DNA from: an uncultured Paracoccaceae bacterium
GTDB lineage: Bacteria; Pseudomonadota; Alphaproteobacteria; Rhodobacterales; Rhodobacteraceae
NCBI GenBank assembly: GCA_947501555.1
Contig: CANMWG010000001.1
Coordinates: forward strand, 372,001-436,000
Direction: 5' to 3'
Length of the DNA stretch: 64,000 nt
Part shown: in pieces, positions 17,475-25,655 of the stretch
Position numbering within the stretch: the stretch's first letter is position 1
How the letters are laid out: the number at the start of each line of letters is the position of its first letter
Translations under genes and position numbers: made by a program
Notes under the pieces: model-generated
Seen by the model: only the letters and a program-made list of their open reading frames with translations
Told to the model about the DNA's origin: nothing
Database searches by the model: none

Positions 17475-17579
17475 TATAGCGTGCGACATTTTACCTGAGA
17501 CATCGCTTATCACTTTTCGCGTAGGGCCGCAGGGAGAGGCAGCGAAACAGTGATTTAGGTTAAAGATCGATTGCTTTAA
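17475..17579 (+). repeat. Diverged copy B of a ~100-bp inverted-repeat element
   Basis: Starting three bases after the egtD stop, this stretch shares ordered blocks with the reverse complement of 18008-18111: TATAGCGT, ACCTGAGACATC, ATCAC, TCGCGT, AGGGAGAGGC, GTGAT and GGTTAAA. Its far end (GATTGCTTTAA) has lost most of the terminal inverted repeat. It overlaps the last codon of the convergent zinc-ribbon gene. It looks like an old MITE or REP-type insertion. Confidence 0.7.
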
Positions 17580-17857
17580 CTTGGCGTAAACCAATTCATA
17601 ACCGCAGAGAGTCCCCACAAGAACCCGAATATTGCGACCACCAGAATGATTCCGTAGACGGCGGCGCGGTCGTTTTGTCGCGGGGACATACTAAAAAAGA
17701 TCCAATTATGAATGAAATCGCTTCGTTTTTCTTCTTCGCCACCGATGCGGGCCCCGCAATAGACGCAAGTGAAGGCCCCAAACCTGGGTCCGTGTTCATG
17801 CCCGCAGGCTGGACATGACCCGTTATTCAACGCGAATAAATCGATTCTTCTGGTCAT
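17576..17857 (-). CDS. Zinc-ribbon membrane protein of unknown function
   Basis: A 93-residue protein with four cysteines in two CxxC pairs (SCPACGHEHG and FTCVYCGARIG, residues ~14-35) that form a probable zinc ribbon, followed by a polar linker and one membrane helix near the C-terminus (VYGIILVVAIFGFLWGLSAV). It is flanked by the two copies of the inverted-repeat element. No specific function can be assigned. Confidence 0.65.
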   Translation of the reverse strand: MTRRIDLFALNNGSCPACGHEHGPRFGAFTCVYCGARIGGEEEKRSDFIHNWIFFSMSPRQNDRAAVYGIILVVAIFGFLWGLSAVMNWFTPS

Positions 17858-18007
17858 CTTTGGTCGCCACGCCTATTTGTGCTATATCTCAAGCATACCA
17901 TATGCGCCCAGGATGTCATTATGGATTGTTCGTTTGCCCAGGTTTACACAATGCCTTGCCCTTTTTTGCAGCGCGCGGGCCTACTTTTGCACCGCGCGCC
18001 TGTCGAT

Positions 18008-18111
18008 TAGAGCGTTTCGCGTTTGACCTTTATCACAATTCTCGGCCTCTCCCTTAAGGTCGAACGCGATTTGTGATGCGTGATGTCTCAGGTTAAAGTC
18101 GAAACGCTATA
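18008..18111 (+). repeat. Inverted-repeat element copy A (MITE-like)
   Basis: A ~104-bp stretch bounded by near-perfect terminal inverted repeats: TAGAGCGTTTCG on the left and CGAAACGCTATA on the right, with AGCGTTTCG/CGAAACGCT exact. The interior contains TTTGACCTTTATCAC and GATGTCTCAGGTTAAAG and could fold into a long imperfect hairpin. There is no coding capacity. A diverged inverted copy lies at 17475-17579. The remaining bases between 17858 and the DUF1499 gene hold no other feature I can support. Confidence 0.75.
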
Positions 18112-18150
18112 GATGCTCAGAACCCTGCCGCAGTGAAGGACCAACACCCC

Positions 18151-18582
18151 ATGCGCTTTTTGCTTTTCCTGATTGTCGCCGTTGCGGCCTTGATCGCTTA
18201 TATCCGGCTCGCCCCGACCAATGTTGCGAAATGGCATAAGCTGCCTGATGTCAGTGGCCCAGGCGATGTGTCCAGCGATGATGGGTTTTTGAGTACCCGT
18301 CGCATCACTACCACCCCGGCCGAGGTGCTGGCCGCCGTGGAAGAACAGGCCTTGGCCACCCCGCGCACGGAAAAGTTGAAGGGCAGTGTTGACGACGGCA
18401 TGATGACTTTTCAGACCCGCTCTGCCGTGATGGGATTTCCCGATCACACCACCGTGGCGGTCCGCGGTGATCTTTTGATCATGCATGGCCGTCTGCGCTT
18501 TGGTCGGAAGGACCTTGGCGTCAATCGCGCGCGCATTGTCGAGTGGCTGCAGTCTCTTGACCACTTGACCGAGCGCCTTTGA
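18151..18582 (+). CDS. DUF1499 family protein
   Basis: A 143-residue protein with an N-terminal hydrophobic anchor (MRFLLFLIVAVAALIAYIRL), then the family pattern of TPAEVLAAVEEQAL and the C-terminal GRKDLGVNRARIVEWLQSL. DUF1499 proteins are small envelope proteins of unknown function. The start at 18151 gives a clean signal anchor. The alternative at 18133 adds six polar residues. prfA begins 18 bases downstream. Confidence 0.8.
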   Translation: MRFLLFLIVAVAALIAYIRLAPTNVAKWHKLPDVSGPGDVSSDDGFLSTRRITTTPAEVLAAVEEQALATPRTEKLKGSVDDGMMTFQTRSAVMGFPDHTTVAVRGDLLIMHGRLRFGRKDLGVNRARIVEWLQSLDHLTERL

Positions 18583-18600
18583 TCGGCCACTCGGGGTCCT

Positions 18601-19656
18601 ATGATTGCACCTGAGAAGATAGAACAGATCATCGACCGCTTTCAGTTTCTGGAAGCCAAGATGGCCGATGGCGCGGCGGGCGCCGAAATTGCCCAGTTGG
18701 GTAAGGAGTATGCCGAGCTTCGTCCGGTCGTGGAAACGGTGACCGCATATAAGGACCTGATCAGCCAGATCGCGGACGCCGAGGCCATGCTGTGCGACCC
18801 AGAGATGAAGGAGCTGGCCGAGGCGGAGTTGCCAGATCTGAAGGCCGCATTAGAGGCTTCGGAGCATGATGTTCAGCTTGCTTTGCTGCCCAAGGATGCC
18901 GCCGACGGTCGTCCCGCGCTATTAGAGATCAGGCCGGGGACGGGTGGCGATGAGGCTGGCCTGTTTGCCGCGGATTTGCTGCGCATGTATCAGCGTTATG
19001 CCGAAGGGCAGGGCTGGAAGTTCGAAATTTTGGAGCAAAGCCTGTCTGAGCTGGGTGGCATCAAAGAAGTTGTCGCCCGCATCGCCGGGGACGGTGTCTT
19101 TGCCAAGATGAAGTATGAAAGCGGGGTCCACCGCGTCCAGCGCGTCCCCGAGACCGAGAGCCAGGGCCGGGTGCATACCTCTGCTGCGACTGTCGCCGTC
19201 CTGCCTGAGGCCGAGGATGTGGATATTCATATTGATCCCTCGGATATTCGTATTGATACGATGCGCGCCTCTGGCTCGGGTGGGCAGCATGTGAACACAA
19301 CCGATAGTGCCGTTCGGATTTTGCATGAACCGACAGGGATCATCGTGGTTAGTGCCGAGAAATCCCAGCACCGCAACCGTGAGATTGCGATGCAGGTTCT
19401 CAAGACCCGCCTGTTTGATCTCGAACGCCAGCGCGTTGATAATGAACGATCAGCGGACAGGAAATCTCAGGTGGGCTCTGGCGACCGGTCTGAGCGTATT
19501 CGCACCTATAATTTTCCACAGGGCCGGATGACGGATCACCGGATTAACCTGACTTTGTATAGTCTGGGGCAGGTGATGCAGGGCGACCTGGAAGAGATCA
19601 TCGCTGCTTTGCAGGCGGATGCGCAGGCGACCTTGTTGGCTGAGATGGGCGCGTGA
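18601..19656 (+). CDS. prfA: Peptide chain release factor 1
   Basis: Recognises UAA and UAG stop codons and triggers peptide release. The 351-residue protein has the catalytic GGQ motif ([15 protein letters not shown], residues 227-229) and the codon-recognition segment [14 protein letters not shown], where the PxT tripeptide reads PET. RF1 versus RF2 identity rests on that segment and on the length. It overlaps prmC, its modifying enzyme, by four bases (GTGA). Confidence 0.96.
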   Translation: MIAPEKIEQIIDRFQFLEAKMADGAAGAEIAQLGKEYAELRPVVETVTAYKDLISQIADAEAMLCDPEMKELAEAELPDLKAALEASEHDVQLALLPKDAADGRPALLEIRPGTGGDEAGLFAADLLRMYQRYAEGQGWKFEILEQSLSELGGIKEVVARIAGDGVFAKMKYESGVHRVQRVPETESQGRVHTSAATVAVLPEAEDVDIHIDPSDIRIDTMRASGSGGQHVNTTDSAVRILHEPTGIIVVSAEKSQHRNREIAMQVLKTRLFDLERQRVDNERSADRKSQVGSGDRSERIRTYNFPQGRMTDHRINLTLYSLGQVMQGDLEEIIAALQADAQATLLAEMGA

Positions 19657-20534
19657 CGACGGTTCAGGATGGGTTGCGGGAGCTGACTGAATACCTTCAG
19701 CGTGAACGTGACGTCCCATGGGATGAGGTTATTGTTGAACATCCAGCCAGAGAGGCGCGGTTGCTGCTAGCATATGCAATGTCTGTTCCCGCCGAACGTC
19801 TAACTCTGCTCGCTTATGACGCGCTTGACGAAGCGACGCTTGAGACCGCGTATGTTCTTGGTTCTCGCAGGCGAATGGGTGAGCCAGCCAGCCATATCGT
19901 TGGGTCGCGGGCTTTTTATGGCCGCGACTTTTTCGTTGATGGCCGGGTCCTTGATCCACGTCCTGAAACTGAAACGCTGGTTGATGCCGCATTGGATGCG
20001 CCCTTTACTGAAGTTCTTGATCTTGGCACAGGAAGTGGCGCACTGATTGTGACATTGCTGGCCGAAAGACCTGACAGTTTGGGGATTGCAACCGATATCT
20101 CTTCGGATGCGCTGGAGGTTGCTCAGCAGAATGCCGTGACGCATGGAACGGTTGATCGGATTGGCTTTGTGGAATCTGATTGGTTTCAGGGCGTGGGGGG
20201 GCTGTTTGATCTGATCGTGTCAAATCCACCTTACATTGCTGCCGATGAAATGGATGACCTTCAGCCCGAGGTGCGGTTGTACGAACCCCGGATCGCCCTG
20301 ACCGATGAGGCAGACGGCTTGTCCGCCTACCGCAAGATCGTGGCGGGTGCGCCGGGGCATCTGACGCCGGGCGGGCGCTTGATCGTTGAGATTGGTCCCA
20401 CCCAAGCCCGTGCCGTCAGTCAGATGATGAAGGATGCCGGTTTTCGCGGTGTGGTTGTTACGCTTGATTTGGATGGCCGTGATAGGGTTGTGCAGGGCAT
20501 TTGGCCTGCTGCAGGGCAAGAAAACTGCGGATAA
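19653..20534 (+). CDS. prmC: Peptide chain release factor N(5)-glutamine methyltransferase
   Basis: Methylates the Gln of the GGQ motif in release factors 1 and 2. The 293-residue protein has an N-terminal helical domain, the SAM motif [16 protein letters not shown] and the substrate motif [12 protein letters not shown] that holds the target glutamine. It starts with GTG overlapping the prfA stop, so enzyme and substrate are made from one transcript. The C-terminal Asp-Leu-Asp region is normal. Confidence 0.95.
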   Translation: MTTVQDGLRELTEYLQRERDVPWDEVIVEHPAREARLLLAYAMSVPAERLTLLAYDALDEATLETAYVLGSRRRMGEPASHIVGSRAFYGRDFFVDGRVLDPRPETETLVDAALDAPFTEVLDLGTGSGALIVTLLAERPDSLGIATDISSDALEVAQQNAVTHGTVDRIGFVESDWFQGVGGLFDLIVSNPPYIAADEMDDLQPEVRLYEPRIALTDEADGLSAYRKIVAGAPGHLTPGGRLIVEIGPTQARAVSQMMKDAGFRGVVVTLDLDGRDRVVQGIWPAAGQENCG

Positions 20535-20740
20535 CTGCGAGAAATGCGTGTTTTGTTGAATTTAGACTTGTCTTGTGGCGATCTGCGTGTTTAATCACAA
20601 TCATCAGAAGATGAAGGTCCATTAAAGATCTTTCCCTGATCAGTCGCCAAAAACATTGCAAGGCCTCAGATACACCAGACGCGCAAGACAGCGCGATGAC
20701 CGGCCAGCGCACCGACAGCCAAAGGCTTGAAAGCACACCT

Positions 20741-21286
20741 ATGAGATCATCGAAGTCACGGTCGCGGAATAAAAACCGCAACAACCGCCCGTCGGGTGGC
20801 AATATCATCAACCGGGTCTTTGATAGCTCGGGTCCTGACGGGAAGGTGCGCGGCACCCCGCAGCAGATTATTGAGAAGTACAACCAATTGCACCGGGATG
20901 GCGTTTTGTCCGGCGACCGTGTTGATGCCGAAAACTTCGCCCAGCACGCCGAGCATTACACCCGTTTGTTGGCCGAAGCCCAACGCGAGGTGGACAGCAA
21001 GCGCGAAGAGCAGGAAGCCCAAAACCGCGAGCGTCAGGCCGAACGGGATCGCGAAAGGCAGGAACGCCTGAAGGCCCAGGAAAACGAGACCAATCAGCCC
21101 GCATCTATAGCTGCTGAACCGCAGCAACCCGGAAGTGATCAGCCCGATCTTGAATTGGCCGGTGAGGTGGATTCAGGCTTGGTCGAGACCCCAGAGGAAA
21201 AACCTAAACGACCGCGCCGCCCGCGGGCCCCGCGCAAGCCGCGCGAGACCCCAGATGACAGCGGCACCCCAGAGGCCGCAGAGTGA
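20741..21286 (+). CDS. DUF4167 domain-containing protein
   Basis: A 181-residue basic, low-complexity protein. The N-terminus (residues ~1-70) contains the DUF4167 core: NIINRVFDSSGPDGKVRGTP and IIEKYNQLHRDGVLSGDRV, with AENFAQHAEHYTRLL. The middle is an Arg/Glu/Gln-rich probable coiled coil, and the tail is Pro/Arg-rich. The Arg/Lys/Asn-rich N-terminus suggests nucleic-acid contact, which is inference. The ATG at 20741 is preferred to 20696 as it begins at the conserved basic segment. Confidence 0.8.
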   Translation: MRSSKSRSRNKNRNNRPSGGNIINRVFDSSGPDGKVRGTPQQIIEKYNQLHRDGVLSGDRVDAENFAQHAEHYTRLLAEAQREVDSKREEQEAQNRERQAERDRERQERLKAQENETNQPASIAAEPQQPGSDQPDLELAGEVDSGLVETPEEKPKRPRRPRAPRKPRETPDDSGTPEAAE

Positions 21287-21292
21287 TGACAA

Positions 21293-21318
21293 AGCCCTCC
21301 GATTTCGGGGGGCTTTTT
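21293..21318 (+). terminator. Rho-independent terminator after the DUF4167 gene
   Basis: AGCCCTCCGA pairs with TCGGGGGGCT (one G-T wobble) across a two-base loop region and is followed by a run of T. It lies directly after the DUF4167 stop and closes the prfA-prmC-DUF4167 group. This argues that the next gene starts downstream of it and not at 21283. Confidence 0.85.
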
Positions 21319-21328
21319 GTTGAGGGGG

Positions 21329-21350
21329 ATCAAATTTCTAGAAATTTGAT
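21329..21350. repeat. Perfect 22-bp palindrome overlapping a start codon
   Basis: ATCAAATTTCT is followed directly by its exact reverse complement, and the last two bases are the first two of the ATG at 21349. It could form a hairpin sequestering the start of the kinase-like gene, act as an operator, or be an AT-rich relative of terminator palindromes. Position and symmetry are seen directly. Function is unknown. Confidence 0.6.
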
Positions 21351-21867
21351 GCGCCGGGTGGTTGTCGTTGGGGCTAATGGCGCTGGCAAGACATGGTTTG
21401 CCAAAAGGTTCGGCCAGTCCCAGGGACTGCCAATCATTTGCAACGACGCTTTGGCGTTGAAGACCGGTTGGCGACAGCGATCTCGCGCGGCTGTGCAGGC
21501 GGAGTTGGTCGGTTTGATCGCGGATGAGGCGTGGTTATTGGAGGGAGGTCCGTCAATTCTGATCCGACCGGTTCTGCAGCGGGCCGATCTTGTAATCTGG
21601 TTGGACCTACCCGCGTCTCTCCGGTTTTGGCGCGTGGTGATGCGTAGCTTGCGTTATGTGGGCCAAACCCGCCCAGAGCATCCCGCCGGAAACCGCGATT
21701 GGCCTGGGGTGCGACAGTGCCGCTTTGCTTGGCGCGCTTTGACGCAAGGTGATCAGTTCGCGCAGGCGATAGCGGGCGCGTTGGGTGAGACCGCTGTGCC
21801 CGTCCAACGGCTATGCTCACGCGCGGCTGCGCGCCAGGTATTGGAGCGCGCTGACGCAGTTGTCTAA
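21349..21867 (+). CDS. P-loop adenylate-kinase-like protein
   Basis: A 172-residue nucleotide-binding protein with Walker A VVGANGAGKTWFAKRFG at the N-terminus, WLLEGGPSILIRPVLQRADL in the middle, and a LVIWLDLPASLRFWRVVMRS segment like the LID region of DNA topology modulation (FlaR) and shikimate-type kinases. The substrate is not known. The start at 21349 is chosen because the terminator at 21293-21318 would otherwise lie inside the gene. Confidence 0.7.
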   Translation: MRRVVVVGANGAGKTWFAKRFGQSQGLPIICNDALALKTGWRQRSRAAVQAELVGLIADEAWLLEGGPSILIRPVLQRADLVIWLDLPASLRFWRVVMRSLRYVGQTRPEHPAGNRDWPGVRQCRFAWRALTQGDQFAQAIAGALGETAVPVQRLCSRAAARQVLERADAVV

Positions 21868-21992
21868 AAGCGTGCGGGTGACGTGCGCGCATAGCTCTGC
21901 GGGCGGAGTTCACCGTTAAGTGTGAGTGTCCTTACCCATCTTGCTGTTTGTTACTTTATAAAATAAATACTTGCCGCAACGGAGGTTCATTT

Positions 21993-22379
21993 ATGAGGAA
22001 GCGCGCTGCAACTCGGCAAATAGATGTTCTGAATGTTCTAAGAGCGTCTGTGAGACCAATGACAGCCTACCAAATTCTTGACCAGCTACGTGTCTGCGAG
22101 CCTGATATCGCTCCGCCGACGGTGTATCGGACGCTGTCTGCGTTGACTGAGCAAGGCAAGGTGCATCGGTTAGAAACAATCAAGGCCTTTGTCCCATGTC
22201 GCTGTCACCATGTCGAAGATCTGCCCGTCTTAGTCCTCTGCGAAGATTGCGGTGCGGTCGAAGAACATGATGGCAGCGGGCTTTTATCGAAGCTCACTGC
22301 CTTGACTAAAAAGAACGCCTTTCGGGCCGAACGCCACATCGTTGAAATCTATGGGCAATGCAGCGATTGCGCCGCCTGA
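21993..22379 (+). CDS. zur: Fur-family regulator, probably the zinc regulator Zur
   Basis: A 128-residue metal-responsive repressor. The N-terminal winged helix includes VRPMTAYQILDQL and IAPPTVYRTLSAL, where Fur-family regulators contact DNA. The C-terminal part has CRCHHVEDLPVLVLCEDCGA and YGQCSDCAA, i.e. two CxxC pairs for structural zinc. Zur rather than Fur is inferred from the zinc-linked operon that follows. The ATG at 21993 has GGAGG nine bases upstream. The AT-rich stretch at about 21945-21972 is the best place for an operator, but I see no convincing symmetric box. Confidence 0.82.
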   Translation: MRKRAATRQIDVLNVLRASVRPMTAYQILDQLRVCEPDIAPPTVYRTLSALTEQGKVHRLETIKAFVPCRCHHVEDLPVLVLCEDCGAVEEHDGSGLLSKLTALTKKNAFRAERHIVEIYGQCSDCAA

Positions 22380-22410
22380 CCCATCTTTATCCTGACCTAT
22401 CGGAGACATC

Positions 22411-23046
22411 ATGAAACGTGCATTATATTTTACGGCGGTCGTCGCGGCCCTCCCAGCAGTTGCACAAGAAACCCGCCAACTTGATGCGCATGAACACGGC
22501 GTCGGGACGCTGAACATAGCGATTGAGGGCGGCACTGTTGCGATGGCGTTTGAGGCCCCGGGCGCCGATATCGTCGGGTTTGAATATGCCGCAGAGAGTG
22601 ACGCAGATATTGCCGCAATTGACCAAGCGATTGCGACACTTTCCGCCCCGCTTGACCTGTTTGTCATGCCTGCGGCAGCGGCCTGTACCGTTGTCCTAGC
22701 CGAGGCAGAGCTAGAGGGGGGTGATGCCCATGATGAAGAAGACGATCATGACGATCATGACGATCACGCCCACGACGAGGATGATCACGACGACCACGCA
22801 GATGACGCGCATGATCACGAAGCGCATGACGATCATGCAGACCACGCCGACGAAGCCGGCCACACAGAGTTTCATGCCGAATATACCCTGAACTGCGACA
22901 CCCCAGAGGCGTTGACCGAGATCACATTCGCCTATTTCGACGTGTTCCCCAATGCCTTAGAAGTTGAAGTGCAGATTATCACGTCAGAAGGGGCGCAGGC
23001 CTTCGAAGTCGCGCGCGATGCCCCGCGTCTCGACTTGGATGGCTGA
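22411..23046 (+). CDS. zrgA: Periplasmic His-rich zinc protein ZrgA (DUF2796)
   Basis: Exported protein of 211 residues. A signal peptide (MKRALYFTAVVAALPAVAQ) is followed by the DUF2796 core with DAHEHGVGTLNIAIEGG and FEAPGADIVGFEYAA. Residues 107-155 are an extreme His/Asp/Glu-rich metal-binding stretch with fourteen histidines, and the C-terminal part continues the fold (LTEITFAYFDVFPNALEVEV). ZrgA is the zinc-binding component of the Zrg uptake system described in Vibrio. Position directly after the Zur-type gene supports zinc starvation control. Confidence 0.88.
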   Translation: MKRALYFTAVVAALPAVAQETRQLDAHEHGVGTLNIAIEGGTVAMAFEAPGADIVGFEYAAESDADIAAIDQAIATLSAPLDLFVMPAAAACTVVLAEAELEGGDAHDEEDDHDDHDDHAHDEDDHDDHADDAHDHEAHDDHADHADEAGHTEFHAEYTLNCDTPEALTEITFAYFDVFPNALEVEVQIITSEGAQAFEVARDAPRLDLDG

Positions 23047-23052
23047 GCAAAA

Positions 23053-23748
23053 GTGGCCGAAACCGTTCTCGACATCCAAAACTTGGCCTATCGTTGGCGC
23101 GGACCTGCGTCTTTTGCGCTGACTGTGCCCACGTTCAAAGTGTCCAAAGGCGAAACGGTCCTACTGCTTGGCGAAAGCGGGTCTGGGAAATCAACGCTCT
23201 TGTCGTTGATTTGCGGCACCATCCTGCCCGATCAGGGCTGCGTTTCCATTGCCGGGACAGACATCACGACCTTATCTGCCAGAGCGCGCGACAAGTTTCG
23301 CGGTGAGCAGATTGGTGTTATCTTTCAACAGTTTAATCTGCTTCCCTTTGGTTCTGTTGCCGACAATATTGCTTTGCCGCTGCGTTTCGCACCTGCACGA
23401 CGCAGCCGTGTTCCGGACCCCATGGCTCAAGCCGCAGAATTATGCACAGCCCTTGGGTTGCCTGAGGGTGTGACCAAAGCCAAAGCTGCCGCGCTAAGCG
23501 TCGGTCAACAGCAGCGGGTTGCTGTTGCTCGCGCCTTGATAGGGCAACCGCCGATGATCATCGCAGACGAACCGACCTCGGCCCTTGATGCTAACAGCCA
23601 GACTGCCTTTCTCGAACTCTTATTTGCCCAAACCCAGACCTATCAGACTTCCCTTTTAATGGTCAGCCATGACCCCAGACTGGGTGATCGCTTTGACCGG
23701 GTCATCCGCTTGGATGATATTGCTGACGTCCAAAGGGCCGCCGCATGA
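23053..23748 (+). CDS. ABC transporter ATPase of the zinc-linked operon
   Basis: A 231-residue LolD/MacB-type ATPase. Walker A is LLGESGSGKSTLLSLICG, the signature ALSVGQQQRVAVARAL and Walker B MIIADEPTSALD, followed by the H-loop in MVSHDPRLG. It starts with GTG six bases after zrgA and overlaps the permease gene by four bases. This subfamily pairs with FtsX-type permeases that extrude or mechanically release substrates rather than with classical importers, which makes its partnership with a zinc-binding protein notable. Confidence 0.87.
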   Translation: MAETVLDIQNLAYRWRGPASFALTVPTFKVSKGETVLLLGESGSGKSTLLSLICGTILPDQGCVSIAGTDITTLSARARDKFRGEQIGVIFQQFNLLPFGSVADNIALPLRFAPARRSRVPDPMAQAAELCTALGLPEGVTKAKAAALSVGQQQRVAVARALIGQPPMIIADEPTSALDANSQTAFLELLFAQTQTYQTSLLMVSHDPRLGDRFDRVIRLDDIADVQRAAA

Positions 23749-24995
23749 TGGTCCGGCTCGCCCTTGCTTCGCTTATGGCCCGGGCGTTGACGGTGGGCAT
23801 GACCATCTTGGCCATCGCCCTGTCGGTGGCTTTGTTTCTTGGGGTTGAAATGGTCCGCAGTGGTGCGAAGGCCAGTTTCGCTGATACGATCTCGGGTACG
23901 GATCTGATTGTTGGCGCGCGCGCCGGATCGGTGCAGTTGTTGTTGTATTCTGTCTTTCGCATTGGCAATGCCACGAACAACGTCACTTGGAAAAGTTATC
24001 AAGACATCGCAGCACGCCCCGAGGTCGACTGGATTGTCCCAATTTCGCTGGGTGATAGCCATCGGCAATTCCGGGTGATGGGTACAACACAGGCTTTCTT
24101 CGCCCATTATAAATACCGTCAAGGCAGATCGCTGGTCCTGTCTGACGGGGCCATTATGGATGACCTGTTTGACACTGTCATTGGGGCGGACGTTGCCGCG
24201 ACATTGGGGTATCGTATCGATGATCCAATCATCGTTGCCCATGGGTTGGCGTCATTTGCAGAGCACAAAGACCAGCCATTCCGGGTGGCCGGCATTCTGG
24301 AGAAGACTGGCACACCAGTGGACCGTACCGTGATCATCAGCATGGAGGCCATAGAAGCAATCCATGTCGACTGGCAGGGTGGGGCGCAAGTACCCGGCCA
24401 ATCTACGCCTGTTGACGTGATCCGCGAAATGGATTTGACCCCCAAGGCGGTCACTGCCGCGTTGATTGGCGTCGAAAGTCCGCTGCAAACCTTTGCTTTG
24501 CAACGGGCCATCAATGAATACCGCGCCGAACCACTTCTTGCGATCTTGCCTGGTGTGGCGTTACAGGAACTCTGGGGCATCGTTGGTATCGCGGAAACAG
24601 CCTTGTTTGCGGTGTCGGCGATGGTCGTGGTCACTGCACTTATCGGGATGATGGCCACCATCTTTTCCAGTCTGAACGAAAGGCGCCGCGAGATGGCGAT
24701 CTTTCGTGCGATGGGTGCCCGACCGGCTACGATCATGAGCATGCTGGTAATTGAGGCGATGCTCATGGCCGCTATTGGTGCGCTGCTTGGTTTGCTGCTT
24801 CTATATATCGGGTTGATCATTGCACAGCCCATTCTCGATAGTGCCTTTGGCCTGTGGTTGCCAATTGATGCGCCCAGTGCGCGCGAGCTTTGGGCTATTG
24901 TTGGGGTTGTCTGTGCTGGCGCAATTGTGAGCCTTGTGCCCGCAATTCGTGCTTACCGGATGTCTATTGCTGATGGTATGATGGTTAAGTCGTGA
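23745..24995 (+). CDS. FtsX/MacB-type ABC permease of the zinc-linked operon
   Basis: A 416-residue membrane protein with the MacB layout: an N-terminal helix (residues ~20-37), a large periplasmic domain of about 250 residues beginning VEMVRSGAKASFADTISGTD, then three C-terminal helices near residues 290-310, 342-362 and 385-405, with SLNERRREMAIFRAMGARP before the second. Coupled by overlap to the ATPase gene. Similar permeases sit in Vibrio zrg and other DUF2796 operons. Confidence 0.85.
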   Translation: MMVRLALASLMARALTVGMTILAIALSVALFLGVEMVRSGAKASFADTISGTDLIVGARAGSVQLLLYSVFRIGNATNNVTWKSYQDIAARPEVDWIVPISLGDSHRQFRVMGTTQAFFAHYKYRQGRSLVLSDGAIMDDLFDTVIGADVAATLGYRIDDPIIVAHGLASFAEHKDQPFRVAGILEKTGTPVDRTVIISMEAIEAIHVDWQGGAQVPGQSTPVDVIREMDLTPKAVTAALIGVESPLQTFALQRAINEYRAEPLLAILPGVALQELWGIVGIAETALFAVSAMVVVTALIGMMATIFSSLNERRREMAIFRAMGARPATIMSMLVIEAMLMAAIGALLGLLLLYIGLIIAQPILDSAFGLWLPIDAPSARELWAIVGVVCAGAIVSLVPAIRAYRMSIADGMMVKS

Positions 24996-25017
24996 TGTGA
25001 GTGACGAGGTACGGGCC

Positions 25018-25554
25018 ATGCTAAATCGCAGGACAGCATTAATGCTAACAGCAGGTGCTGCCGCTGTACCGGCCATGATGCTGGTATCTAAGGGGGCAGA
25101 TGCACCGCAGGTGGCTGCGCCCGCGAAACCACGCGAACTGGACTGGGAAGACCTGATTCCCCCGGGCGTCGCATATTCCGAGATCATCGGCGAAGGCGAG
25201 ATCGACCTTGTGAATGATACATGGAACCCGATTTACGATGCCAATGCGGTGAAGCTGAATGACGATCTGGACGGGGCATACATCAAGATGCCGGGGTTTA
25301 TCATCCCCTTCGATGTCGGTGCTCAGGGCGTGACCAGCTTCATGCTTGTCCCTTACGTGGGGGCCTGTATCCATACGCCCCCACCGCCCGCCAATCAACT
25401 TGTGATGGTCGACAGCAGTCAGCCATGGCCCAACGATGCCTTGTGGGAGCCTGTCTGGGTCACTGGGAAAATGCGGACGCAGCTGCAGACCACGGACCTC
25501 GGCAAAACCGGCTATGCGATGGCAGCAGATGCGCTTGAGGTTTACATCTGGTAG
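25018..25554 (+). CDS. DUF3299 protein with twin-arginine-like signal
   Basis: Exported protein of 178 residues. The N-terminus (NRRTALMLTAGAAAVPAMM) has a twin-arginine and hydrophobic core compatible with Tat export. The body carries the DUF3299 pattern ELDWEDLIPPGV, MPGFIIPFD and PYVGACIHTPPPPANQLV. The ATG at 25018 has GAGGT seven bases upstream. An earlier GTG at 24997 has none. DUF3299 proteins accompany ZrgA in zinc operons and may bind or deliver metal, which is inference. It ends the operon. Confidence 0.78.
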   Translation: MLNRRTALMLTAGAAAVPAMMLVSKGADAPQVAAPAKPRELDWEDLIPPGVAYSEIIGEGEIDLVNDTWNPIYDANAVKLNDDLDGAYIKMPGFIIPFDVGAQGVTSFMLVPYVGACIHTPPPPANQLVMVDSSQPWPNDALWEPVWVTGKMRTQLQTTDLGKTGYAMAADALEVYIW

Positions 25555-25607
25555 CCCGCGATTTGCGACGAGGGATTGCCGGGTTCAGATATCGTTTGAT
25601 ATCGGGC

Positions 25608-25629
25608 GGCCACCCTTTGTAGGGTGGCC
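25608..25629. terminator. Hairpin GGCCACCCT-TTGT-AGGGTGGCC
   Basis: A 9-bp perfect stem with a 4-base loop sits 53 bases after the DUF3299 stop, preceded by a short inverted GATATC pair. No T-run follows, so it may act as an imperfect terminator or an mRNA stabiliser. Its CCACCC core resembles the palindrome family at 41771. It ends the zinc operon before the next membrane gene. Confidence 0.55.
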
Positions 25630-25655
25630 CCATATTTGGGTATGGGTTCGTTTGT

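Noticed and set aside
21945..21972. AT-rich segment before the Zur-type gene as a Zur box
   Set aside because: I could not align it to a symmetric Zur operator, so it is mentioned only as a possible region.
22730..22860. Short tandem repeats of GAC/CAT-rich codons, CRISPR-like at first sight
   Set aside because: They are His/Asp codons within zrgA with no constant repeats or spacers.
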